Shown: positions 42,605-53,592, numbered from the stretch's first letter. The stretch is DNA of 64,000 nt from Zoroaster sp. YZ-2022 (GCA_029582265.1 CM055816.1:36826220-36890219); one strand, 5' to 3'. The notes: a model not told the origin generated them from the letters alone. Numbers and translations are program-made.

Positions 42605-43091
42605 ATGGCGAGCATTTACGGACCCAGCCGTATAACGAGTCGTACAGGAGAGAGTAGTAATAACAACCAGTATGAAGGTTTTGTTCCATATGTTAAAACT
42701 GGACACCTCAAATCTAGTGAACTCTTTAAAATCTACGTTTTTCATAGCGATTCAGAAGTTACGTTGTATTGGAGTGCAAGTATAGATGCAATAGGTATTT
42801 CTACACATGAAGAAACGTTGTTTCTTTCGTTCTATGCTAGAACTAACGTGGGTGAAAATAGTTCTTATTCTTTATTGGGAAGTAGTTTACGTCGTAGTAG
42901 TGGAACAATTTTTGATCCGACCGCTTATGCTAATTTTCGTTTTACAAACGAAACACGATATTCAGAATATGTATTATGTTTTAAATATACATAATCGCGA
43001 TATCAAACGATATATAACTCTAAATTTATTCGGCTCTTTAGATGAAGGAATCTGTTACGACATTAAAGTTAATACTTGGTCGTTAAATTAA
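42605..43091 (+). pseudogene. Maverick paralogous protein 2, frameshift near the end
   Basis: It starts MASIYGPSRITS and then differs from its neighbour (GESSNNNQYEGFVPYVKTGH; SDSEVTLYWSASIDAIG). At about 42990 the frame ends after YVLCFKYT, while the next frame continues NRDIKRYITLNLFGSLDEGI and then CYDIKVNTWSLN, which matches the neighbour's end. One-base indel; otherwise open. Function is unknown. Confidence 0.6.
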
Positions 43092-43124
43092 AATATTAAT
43101 AATCTTTTTCTATTAATAAAAACA

Positions 43125-43754
43125 ATGAGCGCACCTATAGAATCAACGAACGTACTTTATCCAAATTTAACTGTCATTACAAACAACTCTGAATCGGAGC
43201 GTGCTAAAACATTCAGATTGCAAAAAATCGACGATATTCAAAAAGAATTACGGATCGAAATTAACGAACGCGAAGCCGTATATAAAAAATATAATAAAAT
43301 AATCAACGCTTGTATCATCGTAGAAACTTTCGCAGAATTGGGCTGTATGGGGGCAGGAGCCATCGGAATAGCCAGTATCGCCACGGTCGTATCGTCGCCG
43401 GTTGGATTCGCTTTAGAAGGTTTAGCTTTGGGGTTGGGCGGCGCAGCTTTCGCTATCAAATACGCGAAAAATAAATTGTATAAAAAAGCTAAAAAACACG
43501 ATGAAATACGAATTTTAGCGTTGAGTAAACTCAACACGATCGAAAACCACATTAGTAAAGCCATCCAAGACGGTATCATCAGTCAAGAAGAATTTGTACT
43601 CGTGTGCGAAGAGCGAGAAAAATATTATAAAATGAAAGAAAAAATCCGTAATGTACCGACGACTATACCAGAGGTTAAAACTACCGACTCTGACTATAAT
43701 CGTGAATACGCAGAAAAAAAAATTCTTATAGAAAAACTTTTGAGTTTAAAGTAA
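43125..43754 (+). CDS. Maverick protein with hydrophobic core (209 aa)
   Basis: Intact. The N-terminus has a YPNL motif (NVLYPNLTVIT), reminiscent of the late-domain YPxL that recruits ESCRT partners. A charged helix follows (RLQKIDDIQKELRIEINERE), then about 40 small hydrophobic residues (GCMGAGAIGIASIATVVSSP; FALEGLALGLGGAAFAI) and a basic helical C-terminus with HISKAIQDGIISQEEFVLV. I recall similar proteins (YPNL, glycine-rich hydrophobic core, ISDEEF-like motif) in cnidarian Polintons. The role is unproven; membrane insertion is plausible. It is convergent with the Cys-rich gene, with a hairpin between them. Confidence 0.65.
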   Translation: MSAPIESTNVLYPNLTVITNNSESERAKTFRLQKIDDIQKELRIEINEREAVYKKYNKIINACIIVETFAELGCMGAGAIGIASIATVVSSPVGFALEGLALGLGGAAFAIKYAKNKLYKKAKKHDEIRILALSKLNTIENHISKAIQDGIISQEEFVLVCEEREKYYKMKEKIRNVPTTIPEVKTTDSDYNREYAEKKILIEKLLSLK

Positions 43755-43785
43755 ACTTGAGCGTAAATAAGAGCTATAATCAAAA

Positions 43786-43812
43786 ACACGCTCCGCGAGT
43801 AGCGGAGCGTGT
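43786..43812. terminator. Perfect 11-bp hairpin between convergent Maverick genes
   Basis: ACACGCTCCGC, loop GAGTA, GCGGAGCGTGT. It lies between the stop of the plus-strand gene (43754) and the stop of the minus-strand gene (43843). A stable GC stem here could mark transcript 3' ends, but function is inferred. Confidence 0.45.
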
Positions 43813-43842
43813 AAAAACGTTCGATAGACCTCCTCCGTATAA

Positions 43843-44160
43843 TTATAATTTATAATCCATAAAGAAATTTCTTTCCGACAATTCTTTCATCACGCTATTG
43901 TACAAACGTCTAGCTTTTATTTCTACAGCTTTTAAATGATAATAAGGATTTATTTTTGTAATCTTTGCACATTTCGTACACAAACCCGCCTTTGCTAATG
44001 TCCCATTTTTACATATTTTACACGGAACGGGTATTCTCTGACCTCGACGAATACGGTATCGATGCATCGGGCAATAGACAACATTGCGCACACTCGTTCT
44101 GCAACACTTGCAGTTTTTACCGACTAAAAGCCATTCACACAAAACCATCGTTCTCTCCAT
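43843..44160 (-). CDS. Cys-rich zinc-binding-like Maverick protein (105 aa)
   Basis: Intact. It starts MERT, encoded by the right terminal repeat and identical to the first four residues of PolB. It contains clustered Cys/His pairs, CKCC, then CPMHR, CKIC and CTKC, likely to bind two zinc ions, with a basic middle (RYRIRRGQRIPVPCKIC). Small Cys-rich proteins at the right end of Polintons are known to me only as uncharacterised. It reads inward from the terminal repeat, so its promoter must be shared in sequence with that of PolB. Confidence 0.6.
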   Translation of the reverse strand: MERTMVLCEWLLVGKNCKCCRTSVRNVVYCPMHRYRIRRGQRIPVPCKICKNGTLAKAGLCTKCAKITKINPYYHLKAVEIKARRLYNSVMKELSERNFFMDYKL

Positions 44161-44353
44161 CTTTACTATTAAACGAGATAATATATATTCGTTATCTCAC
44201 TTTTATAAGTACTGTTTTTTAAAATACACTCTTGGCCTCATCGATTTTTTGATGAGGCTACCTCATTTTAAGGGAAACTCCCTTTCAGCGAATTTGACCC
44301 AAAATATCTTTTTTTTAGTAGGTGGTCTAGATCACCCATCTGACATACTACTT
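44148..44353 (-). repeat. Maverick right terminal inverted repeat
   Basis: The inverse of 27403-27628, about 206 bp, ending CATACTACT. It has only one copy of the 22-bp unit duplicated on the left and one more T in the T-run. Identity is otherwise near-perfect by eye. Confidence 0.92.
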
Positions 44354-45516
44354 CAGTTATACATTTGTGGGGTACTGTAGATGTGCCTTTTGGCCTAGAA
44401 AGTAGAATGTCTTGTGACGTCATAATTCATGGAGCGGGGTCCAGGCTAATACGTATCCCTAACGTTTCAATTTCAGTTGATTATTGCAATGGATCAATCT
44501 GTTTTCGTGTGGTGCCCAGACGTCATTTTTTAGGCTTGCTGAATCACGGTGTGTGTAGTTATTCGATTGCTAATCCGGCTTCAGGGCCAATTCGTTATCG
44601 TACAGGCCATTGACATAATGCACGTTATTGACAAATATATTCCTACGTACGTTAAGGACTATCTGAAAGACCGTTTACGCTGTATGTCGCCCTCATTAAC
44701 TGTCAATATTTTGAGTTTTGTAGCGCTATAGCATGCATCACCGTTACGAGAGGCTTGTTTTAAACCAATTACTAAATTGTATCCTACGGATGTTAATAAT
44801 CCCAAACGGTTTCTTGAAAGAATAATTTTCTAGCCCCATTAGTTTGTACCTAAACTATAATTATTCATATTACTGTTGATAGTTTATAATGTACCAAATC
44901 CCCAAAAGATGGCAATGCAGTAAATATATATTTTTTTCATTTCAGCATTGTTTGTACACGGAAGCTGCAGAGTGAACCTGTGATTAACTTGTTGGCCTCA
45001 AATAGTGAACAAATAATTATGAATCAGGACACCATATAATATTTTATGTTTTACTAATGGTAATCATATGGCGCATTGCACAAACTAAGGACCATGACCG
45101 GGAACAAATCCATACTGTGACAACACCAGAACTTGAGTCCGGTACACTAGACTGCTCAGCCATGACACTCCAATACCTCCACCATCCCTGACTACAAACA
45201 ATGCTTTATAATTAGTCTTTCAGTGGCGTAACTAGACTCCAATTTTCAAGGGGGAAATTGGGGGTGCACCACTTTTCTAGGAGGGGGAATGTCAATACTT
45301 GAACATTTTGTATCCTGTGATGTGAAATGGGGACCTATTTTTTCAACATTCTGAATGGGGGGGGGGGGGGGGGCACATGCCCACTTAAATAGGCCAGACA
45401 GTCTTAATACATTGACGTTGTGCATTTTAAGTTAGGTTATGTCTGAAATTTCAACATACAACAACATAATCGGAACAGCTCTGTGTTCGTCCAAAGGACA
45501 AACACCTAAAGTCTAG
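44354..45516 (+). mobile_element. Helitron-like family H, copy B, right part with 3' end
   Basis: It resumes with TCAGTTATACATTTGTGGGG. The 3' end has the Helitron pattern: stem GTGTTCGTCC / GGACAAACAC (45483-45505, one mismatch), seven more bases, then CTAG (45513-45516) followed by T. It contains a tRNA-like SINE remnant (45084-45172) and a G-run near 45357. Confidence 0.6.
45084..45172 (-). repeat. SINE head remnant
   Basis: The inverse of gtgtcatggctgagcagtct...caagttctggtgttgtcac resembles the SINE head at 29780-29870. A related remnant lies at 49812-49876 at the equivalent place of copy C, so it predates duplication of the family. Confidence 0.55.
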
Positions 45517-46255
45517 TTTTTTATTATTATACTTTCTTTCTGGCAAAACCCATTGCCTTAACACGTGCACTTTCTTGGCGGCAAATGGCCTTCTTAGCAT
45601 TGTCAGAAAGAGTCAACTCATATACCATATGGAAGCTTATGCCTTGACTTAGTTTCTAAATGTCATTAGACTAAAATTCTTAATTAATTAGCTTAGTTAT
45701 ATTCGCGTGAATATTTAATTAGGCAATCTTTTAATAGCCATAGCTCAAGAAGTATACACCCGATCATCAAACTTTTTCAGTTATACATTTGTGGGGTACT
45801 GTAGATGTGCCTTTTGGCCTAGAATGTCTTGTGGCGTCATCATGACATCATTTATAGCGCGTTTTGTATCTGTGTACAAAACACATGCACTGTGTGACCT
45901 AGTCGCTTCATTAATCGCTAGTGAATCTCAATATGTCTTTGTACATACTACACGCACAAATATCACGGTGGGCTGAAGCGAGTCTAATTAAAAACGTAGT
46001 TACTTACCAGCGGTTTTGCCCCGGTGTGACCGCGGTGATGCACAATTTGTCCGTACATGTCAGAGTTGTGTCGTTGAAGTGAAAGACGATCACCATTTAA
46101 CCCTTTGTTTACCGCCGGGACTTTCATGTGAAGGTATGTACACTTTCACGTTTATTATACATGTATATTTGTTTTAGTATACAGCTAATGACTACACAAA
46201 ACTAACGTTAACATTTTGTCATTAGTGTGCTGGCCATGTAAATGTGTATCGTCCA

Positions 46256-46627
46256 TGTACGTAATTCGCCGCACTCGTGAAATGACGCACCTACCTTTGG
46301 TTTAGCATTTCTCGGAAAACTTACAAAACTATGGCGTATTACTGGTTGCATAAACTTATCTAAGTCGTGCTTGTTCCAGAAATAAAAATTATAGTGAAAT
46401 TGTATGATTTACTGGAAAGGTAGTGCTTGTGAAAATGCATGTACGTAATTCGCCGCACTCGTGAAATGACGCACCTACCTTTGGCTTAGCATTTCTCGGA
46501 AAACTTACAAAACTATGGCGTATTACTGGTTGCATAAACTTATCTAAGTCGTGCTTGTTCCAGAAATAACAATTATTAATATTATAGTGAAATTGTATGA
46601 TTTACTGGAAAGGTAGTGCTTGTGAAA
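46256..46627. repeat. Direct duplication, two ~185-bp units
   Basis: Units starting gtacgtaattcgccgcactc at 46258 and 46440 are nearly identical through gaaaggtagtgcttgtgaaa. They differ by a short insertion (ttattaata) near 46573. Confidence 0.9.
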
Positions 46628-46959
46628 GTGGAAAAAGTTGTTTAACCACTGATTTTACTAGATACAAATGAAATAGTAAGAGATTTACATGACCTCATTT
46701 TTTTTTCACGCACATCTGTGATTTTATTGTTTTATGCCGTCAACAAGCTAGCTGTTGTCTGTGGAAACCAAAATATATGAATGCTTTGCATTTGCAATGA
46801 TTTTTTTTAAGAAATACTGATCCTCAAGTTGGACACTAATTACTTTGTGCACAACACGTATACATAATACACGTTATGGACCCGTTTTTCAAATCCTACA
46901 TATGTTTAACTAATGCCGCTCTAGCTAGGCACCATTACTAACGTGTAGCGTACCTATAG

Positions 46960-48260
46960 TGAGAAACCTATACATGTACAATTTGTTTTAGTATACAGAT
47001 AATAACTATACAAAACTAACGTTAACATTTTTGTCATTAGTGAATAGTGTGCTGGCAATCCAATCTTTGGTGTAGGAATTTTGTTGTTGTCAAAGTAGGC
47101 ATGAATTTGTGTGCGACCAACTCGTGCCTGCACCAACTCGTACCTGCACTATAGTCAACTCGTACCTGCACTATAGTCAACTCGTTCCTTCACTCGCACC
47201 AAGTTGACCTCATAAATCCCCAATGATTTTTTGTAAGGTCTTTATGACCTAAACCTATAGTGAGAAACCTATACATGTACAATTTGTTTTAGTATACAGA
47301 TAATGACTATACAAAACTAGCGTTAACATTTTTGTCATTAGTGTGCTGGCAATCCAATCTTTGGTGTAGGAATTTTGTTGTTGTCAAAGTAGACATGAAT
47401 TTGTGTGGGACCAACTCGTGCCTTCACCAACTCGTACCTGCACTATAGTCAACTCGTACCTTCACTCGCACCAAGTGCACCTTGCGGACGCATCACCATG
47501 TACAAATGAAGGAACATAGTCACAGATTTGAGTGATGTAACATAACGTTGATGGTGTATACAACGTTTTGTATAGCTGACTATACGTGTAAGCAGTGGTT
47601 TGGAACACTAAGGAAGTCTACTGTGTGTGAGTCTGAGGTCATCAGCTTTTTCCTAAAACTGCAGGAGTAGGTAGGTAAAAGGAACGTTTTTTTTTTTTAT
47701 AAGTTGACCTCATAAATCCCCAATGATTTTTTGTAAGGTCTTTATGACCTAAACCTATAATGAGAAACCTATACATGTACAATTTGTTTTAGTATACAGA
47801 TAATGACTATACAAAACTAACGTTAAAATTTTTGTCATTAGTGTGCTGGCAATCCAATCTTTGGTGTAGGAATGTTGTTCTTGTCAAAGTAGGCATGAAT
47901 TTGTGTGGGACAAACTCGTGCCTTCACCAACTCGTACCTGCACTATAGTCAACTCGTACCTTCACTCGCACCAAGTTGACCTCATAAATCCCCAATGATT
48001 TTTTTTAAGGTCTTTATGACCTAAACCTATAGTGAGAAACCTATACATGTACAATTTGTTTTAGTATACAGATAATGACTATACAAAACTAACGTTAACA
48101 TTTTTGTCATTAGTGTGCTGGCAATCCAATCTTTGGTGTAGGAATTTTGTTGTTGTCAAAGACATGAATTTGTGTGGGACCAACTCGTGCCTTCACCAAC
48201 TCGTACCTGCACTATAGTCAACTCGTACCTTCACTCGCACCAAGTGCACCTTGCGGACGC
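46960..48260. repeat. Tandem array of ~290- and ~500-bp units
   Basis: The block aacctatacatgtacaattt...cttcactcgcaccaag begins at about 46969, 47266, 47767 and 48041. The unit between the second and third is longer, containing a segment (47480-47700) that also closes the array at 48247-48365. The degenerate counterpart in copy A is 24555-24870. Confidence 0.85.
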
Positions 48261-48451
48261 GTCACCATGTACAAATGAAGGAACATAGTCACATCTTTGA
48301 GTGATGTAACATAACGTTGATGGTGTATACAAAGTTTTGTATAGCTAGTTGGCAGGGAAAACAAGAAACTCGACATGGAATTAAATTTAGATGAGTGCCA
48401 TCCATTAACATTGTCATCAATCATATCCTAAATTTTAGGCCATTCTCAGAC

Positions 48452-48736
48452 GGTCCTACTAAAAACCAAAAACTGACGACAACTCACGACAACTCACGAC
48501 AACTCATCCAAACTTGTTGTGAGTTGTCGTCAGTTGTTGTCAGTCATGTCAGTTGTCGTCATTTGTCGGTTTTTAGTAGGAACCGGTCCTATAAAAAACC
48601 AAAAACTCACGACAACTCACGATAACCACATTTTCACAAACTGAAAGCCTGTATATATGCCACTGTCCCTTATAAACATATTTTTAACTTTATTTTTGAG
48701 TTTCCAGTGCATTTAGAACGTGTTGATGTGAGTTAA
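48452..48736. mobile_element. MITE with GGTCCTACTAAAA ends, right-truncated copy
   Basis: The left end is as at 24938. The internal palindrome has longer runs of gacaactcac. The right end is lost at about 48736, where sequence matching copy A at 26864 begins. Confidence 0.65.
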
Positions 48737-49182
48737 GTCCATGACCTGTGACAAGATTTTTTATATCGATTTCTGGGGAAAAACACATAAAATGCTGGTT
48801 TTCAAAGTTTTTAAAGTTATGGAAAATACCATTGGAGATGAATCTTTATCAAGAATATATTTCAAGTTGATGTCATGATTGATATGAGTTTCATGAATAA
48901 AGAGTTTAACTCATGATTGTACATGAAATAATAGTTTCTCTTGTATTTATTTGTAAATGGTCTAAGTCACATTTCATTTTAGACCGTCACATCGACCTAA
49001 AATCGGGTACTGCATCTTTAAGGTCTCAACCCAATCGTCAATTTCAAGATCAGGGTTAGGCCTATAACTTTGGGGGTCGCATCATAAAATTCATAGTCTA
49101 ACAAGAACGGAACAGCTTTGTGTTCGTCCGGAGGACAAACACCGGTAAAAAAAATTGATCAAGAGCTTTAGTGATAGGTAAA

Positions 49183-49440
49183 ACTTGTAGCTTTGCATGG
49201 TGAGGATGATAAATAACACTAATTGCGGTGACACCATGTGGAATCTCAATTGAGTAGTAATTAGTTCTGAAAAGAACTGGGGGTACAACTCGACGTTTCG
49301 ATCAGTATGCTCTGATCTCCTGAGGACGATCAGAGCATACTGATCGAAACGTCGAGTTGTACCCCAGTTCTTTTCAGAACTAATTACTACTCAATTGAGA
49401 TTCCACATGGTGTCACCGCAATTAGTCTTATTTAGCTTTA
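49183..49440. mobile_element. Foldback MITE family F, copy 3 (longest)
   Basis: Almost perfect inverted arms meet near 49318: CAACTCGACGTTTCGATCAG with its inverse, and AGTAGTAATTAGTTCTGAAA with its inverse, outward to gcggtgacaccatgtg and its inverse near 49420. It serves as the reference copy of the family. Confidence 0.8.
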
Positions 49441-50399
49441 GTGATGATAAACAAAGGGTTAAGTAGTATGCCGCCCTCTTGTGACAATCATTAACTGTCT
49501 AGATTTTGAAGTTTGTAGCGCAAATAGCGTGCAGCACCGTTACAAGAGGATCCTTTTAAACCAATTAATTGTAATCCTACGGATGTTAATGATCCCAAAC
49601 GGTTTCTATAATGTACCAAATCCCCCAAAAGATGTCAATGCAGTAATTTATAGACATTTTTTATTTAAGCATTCGTTTGTACACGCAAGCTGCAGAGTGA
49701 ACCTGTGATTAACTTGTTGGCCTCAAATAGTGAACAAATGAATCAGGACACCAAATAATATTTTATGTTTTAATGTTTTAATCATAATTATAGCACATTG
49801 CGCACAAACAAGTACCATGACCGGGAACGAACCCAAACTCTGACAACACTACACTGCTCGGCCATCACACTCCAATACCTCCAACATCCAATACTTTATA
49901 ATTATAGTCTTTCAGTGGCGTAACTAGACTCTAATTTTCAAGAGGGAAATTCAGCCTTTTATTAATTTTCGTTTTTAATTTATTCTCACTAATCCTCGAC
50001 GGATTTTTTTTCGTTCAAGGTATCAAATGAAAGCTAATAACTTTTCCTAATCCATAAAAATAGCAATTTAACATTTAAATTAATTGTTGACCGTCAAATC
50101 GACCTAAAATCGGCCAATGCATCTTTAAGGCCTGAATCCAATGGTCAATGTCAAGATCAGGGTTAGGCCTACAACTTAGGTTGAGGGTCGCGTCATAATC
50201 ATAGCCCAACAACAACGGAACAGCTTTGTGTTCGTCCATAGGACAAACACCTAATGTCTAGTTGAAATTGAATTTAATTCTGAAATTTTCAGAACTAAAG
50301 GAGAATATTTCAGACTTTTCATTTCTGAAAAAATACCAAAATAGCCAACCGACTGATTTTTCATGTATTTCAAGCCGTACTGCTAAATCAACGTGTGCG

Positions 50400-50525
50400 A
50401 CTTTACAGCCCGTTCGTGGTGGACGGTCACATATGTATATATATATAATTTTATGTTGTCTGACGATCGCATAACGCGTGAAACTCGGAGTTACAACTAC
50501 CAGCGTTCCACTAGTTTTACTACAA

Positions 50526-50592
<67 letters not shown>
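50400..50592. repeat. (TA)n microsatellite and shared flank
   Basis: A TA run of about 68 bp at 50525-50592. The flank gcgactttacagcccg...gtggacggtcacatat is the inverse of the flank at 23580-23610. Confidence 0.85.
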
Positions 50593-50599
50593 ACATTAT

Positions 50600-53385
50600 A
50601 TTGTACATGTTCGTTTGAAATGTCGGAGAAGACCTCTGTTTTTTGTTAGTCACTCTTTCCCCGCGCGTTTGGCGAGGCAAGCACGAGAAGCATGCGTGAT
50701 GCCAAAATTATTTGTATTGGACTCAGTGATCGATTCACAATCTTCGTAGAGGGTCACCCAGGATTGACTTTTTCTCGAATATTTGGCAGCTCTGCACATT
50801 ATCTTTCTAAATTGAGATCTAAGGTGATTGATATTTTTTAGTTATAGACTTGAGTACGAATGATTTATGTAACCAAGCTGCCTCTGTAGAGGTTGTTGTG
50901 TAGAAAGCTATACAATTCCTAGATCTTCTCAAGTCCAACGGAGTCGTACCTAAACGGGTAGGTTTTCTCTCTGTGATACAGAGGTCGGCCATATTGTGAC
51001 CTGGCCAAATCTCATGTTCAACTTTCAATCGTCGAGCTAGGGAGGTTAATAGATAATTACAAGGTATTTTGGACCAATACCCTGGGGGTAGTAATGCACA
51101 GCCAGCCCAGGGATAACCACTCTAAATATCTAGCTGATGGCTGTCATCCATCTCCAGATGGAATGAAAAAGTATTGTAGAGGAATTAAGGAAGCTGTGTA
51201 CTAGTGTAAACTGTGACCGTGATATTATGTATGTTTTATTCACGCCTATTATGGTTTATGAAATAGCGAGATAGCTATGATCATGATATTCTTTGTTAAA
51301 TATACATTTTACATATATCTGGATTTCATGTTTTCACGTAAAGAATGCTATAAGCAGATTGCTTGTGGTTCAATGTCTTTCAAAAGGAAAGATTTAGACA
51401 TTCTGTAAGCTAAGCCTCACTCTATTAAGTGTTGCAGTTCTGTTTAACTTCAGTTGAGTGATCAAGATGGTTTTACTTTATTGAAGACAAAATGGGATCT
51501 ATACCCATACATCTGGACTGTTCAATTGGTCATAATATGTGTAATAATTCATGAGATTTATATATAATATGTTCCAAAATAATCCTGTCATATCCAGGTC
51601 GGATCCAGGGTTTCAAAAGCGGGCTACACTGCGAAAAATAGGGGCACAAAAAACTAAAATGCATGGTGTGCCATTGTTGAGCGGTCTCGTGGAAGCCGGT
51701 TTGGAATATCGTTATGCGCTAGGATTGTTGTCTCGCAGACCACAACTATACCACCCGGACACGAGACTCTAGTTCCCGGAAAATGGTCACACCAATTGGA
51801 GGTTTCCAGTGCCGGAATTGTAGAGCCAGTACGGGGCGGTGGAGATCTAGAGAAGAAGGGACTAATCTTGACAAGGACTCTGGTTAACATGGAAGGGGGC
51901 GCAGTTGCTTTGCGGGTACTTAACAGATAAGAGAGTCCCCAAGTAGACACTACAAGACAGTGTGCGCTATCGCTATATTAAAGTGTAAAAATGGACAGGT
52001 TTTAGGCTGTAAATATAATTTGTTGTTTTAATAATTTGTTGGCGGAATAAAAGCCTGCTTTTTCAAGGTAGTAAACCAACTCATACTCCATGGCAAGTCC
52101 AGCAAGGTGTTCCAAACCACAGTGAAATACTAAAAATGAATATATATGGTATTTAGAATGAGGTGTATGAGAGGATGGGGAAGCAGCAGTGAGGAGTTAT
52201 GGTTTGTATATAGACGATCGGTATTATAAGAATAAAAACATGACAGTGAAAATGCATTTTAAACAACATCAGTTATTTATTTCTAATAGGTCTCTAGTTC
52301 ACTTACAGGAGTGAGTTACTTCTCACGGTACTCGACAATGAAACGACATGGATCTCGGCACCGTTCACAACTGGGTACCCAATAAAATAATTCCTCGCTG
52401 GGGTTATTTTCTGTGTCAAATCATCTCTCCTCTTGAGGTCAAACTCACGGATTTTCTTCAAATTAATTTGGGTAATGATGTTCAGTTCTATGAGAAAACC
52501 TTAAATGTTTGCAATTATCGTCAGAATGTTTGAGAGATACAGGCCATTCAACTTTTGCTTTATCATCGCACTTTCACAGGTATGTACCTCTGGTTTGCGA
52601 TTAAAAATAAAATAAAATTGCACATGTACAGTCACCCATATATGTTCGTATTCTAAAAAAAATTGTTTTACTTAAATAAAAATAAAACAAATGTAAAATT
52701 CGAGAGATTGATCTCAGGAGATGTGATGAATTGACATAAAATAACCCCACTGTCAATTCTTCCGTTTAACATTCAATATAGAGTACTAGTACTGAGTAAA
52801 AATAAACAAATTATCAACAATTGTTTGCTTAATTATAAAATCGGTGAAATGGAATATATATTTGGAAATTAGAAAGTTACAAAATTATACATTTTCTGAT
52901 AAAATTTCTGTAAAAGTATTTATGGTAATAATCAACAGATAATTGTTTATTTACATAGGCCTAAATCAATTGGTAAAAAGAAGTTTTTGTCGTGAACGAG
53001 AATCTAGTGGAAATAATTATATTCTAATTATTCCCATTTGTTCTGGTGGTCCAATTTAGTTTTGATTTTTCATTCACATTCTTCTCAAATAGCATATTGG
53101 ATGAACAAACTTTTCATAATGCTTGGTAGCATTACCATCTCGAAACTAACTTTTATAGATAATAATTCGCAATTAAAAAACAAATAATTCACAGTTAATT
53201 ACCAATGAAGTACACTCTCTTGATTAAAATTTAACATCCAAAAGAAATCGCATAAGTTATACAACCCAATAGCACTGGTGGATAGAAGGGGAGGCGATAC
53301 AGAATTAAAGCCCCTCCCATTTAACCTTCAGTCAAGTGTATGTCACTCCCATTGGACAGATCATCGTCGTTTCAGAGGTAAAATA
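50600..53385. other. No gene supported
   Basis: The interval 51600-51960 is GC-richer with opposing open frames but no recognisable protein. A weak exon-like stretch (ACTTACAG at 52312, open to a stop within about 80 bp) and a downstream donor (CACAG|GTATGT near 52581) cannot be tied to a gene. No repeat was recognised. Confidence 0.4.
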
Positions 53386-53592
53386 TACTACCCAAAACAG
53401 TTTAGGGAACACTGGAATAATCTCAGTTAAAGCAATATCATTTTATTTCAGATAAACACAATGTTTCACAGAATTGATGAGAAACCACTGCACAGTGAAA
53501 CAGATGATAAAGGATGCATGTAGTTCATGGAACATTTCAAACCTATTTGATGTTAAAAATCCGGTGTTCCCTAAATTGTTTTGAGTAGTATA
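53386..53592. mobile_element. Tc1/mariner MITE family M, copy 1
   Basis: The ends TACTACCCAAAACAGTTTAG and the inverse of TACTACTCAAAACAATTTAG are flanked by TA. The core gttccctaaattgttttgag is shared by the copies at 59146, 59871 and 60676. Confidence 0.8.

Larger units (their letters stand above)
27403..44353. mobile_element. Maverick/Polinton self-synthesising transposon
   Basis: The element is 16,951 bp. Its ends are inverted copies beginning AGTAGTATGTCAGATGGG. The flanks are TCAGT (27398-27402 and 44354-44358), or TTCAGT if one T is shared, matching the short duplication known for Polintons. The empty site can be read in the sister repeats (aaactttttTCAGTtatac). Gene content is diagnostic: PolB (+), integrase, packaging ATPase and capsid genes (-), then several small genes. 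No adenain-like protease was recognised; it may be lost in the decayed part. Codon usage is AT-rich with many CGN Arg codons, unlike the flanks. The polymerase, capsid and minor genes carry frameshifts, so the copy is inactive, but several genes are intact. Confidence 0.93.
45530..50261 (+). mobile_element. Helitron-like family H, copy C
   Basis: It starts CTTTCTTTCTGGCAAAACCC immediately after copy B and ends with the hairpin GTGTTCGTCC / GGACAAACAC (50229-50250), then CTAG (50258-50261) and T. An internal 3'-end-like hairpin at 49128-49142 suggests a second copy nested or fused inside. It carries tandem arrays (46256-46627, 46960-48250), a MITE (48452-48736) and a foldback element (49183-49440). 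No Rep/helicase frame is seen, so it is non-autonomous. Confidence 0.55.

Noticed and set aside
51654..51950. 98-residue minus-strand frame rich in Pro and Ser
   Set aside because: No splice context or family resemblance, and an equally open frame exists on the other strand.
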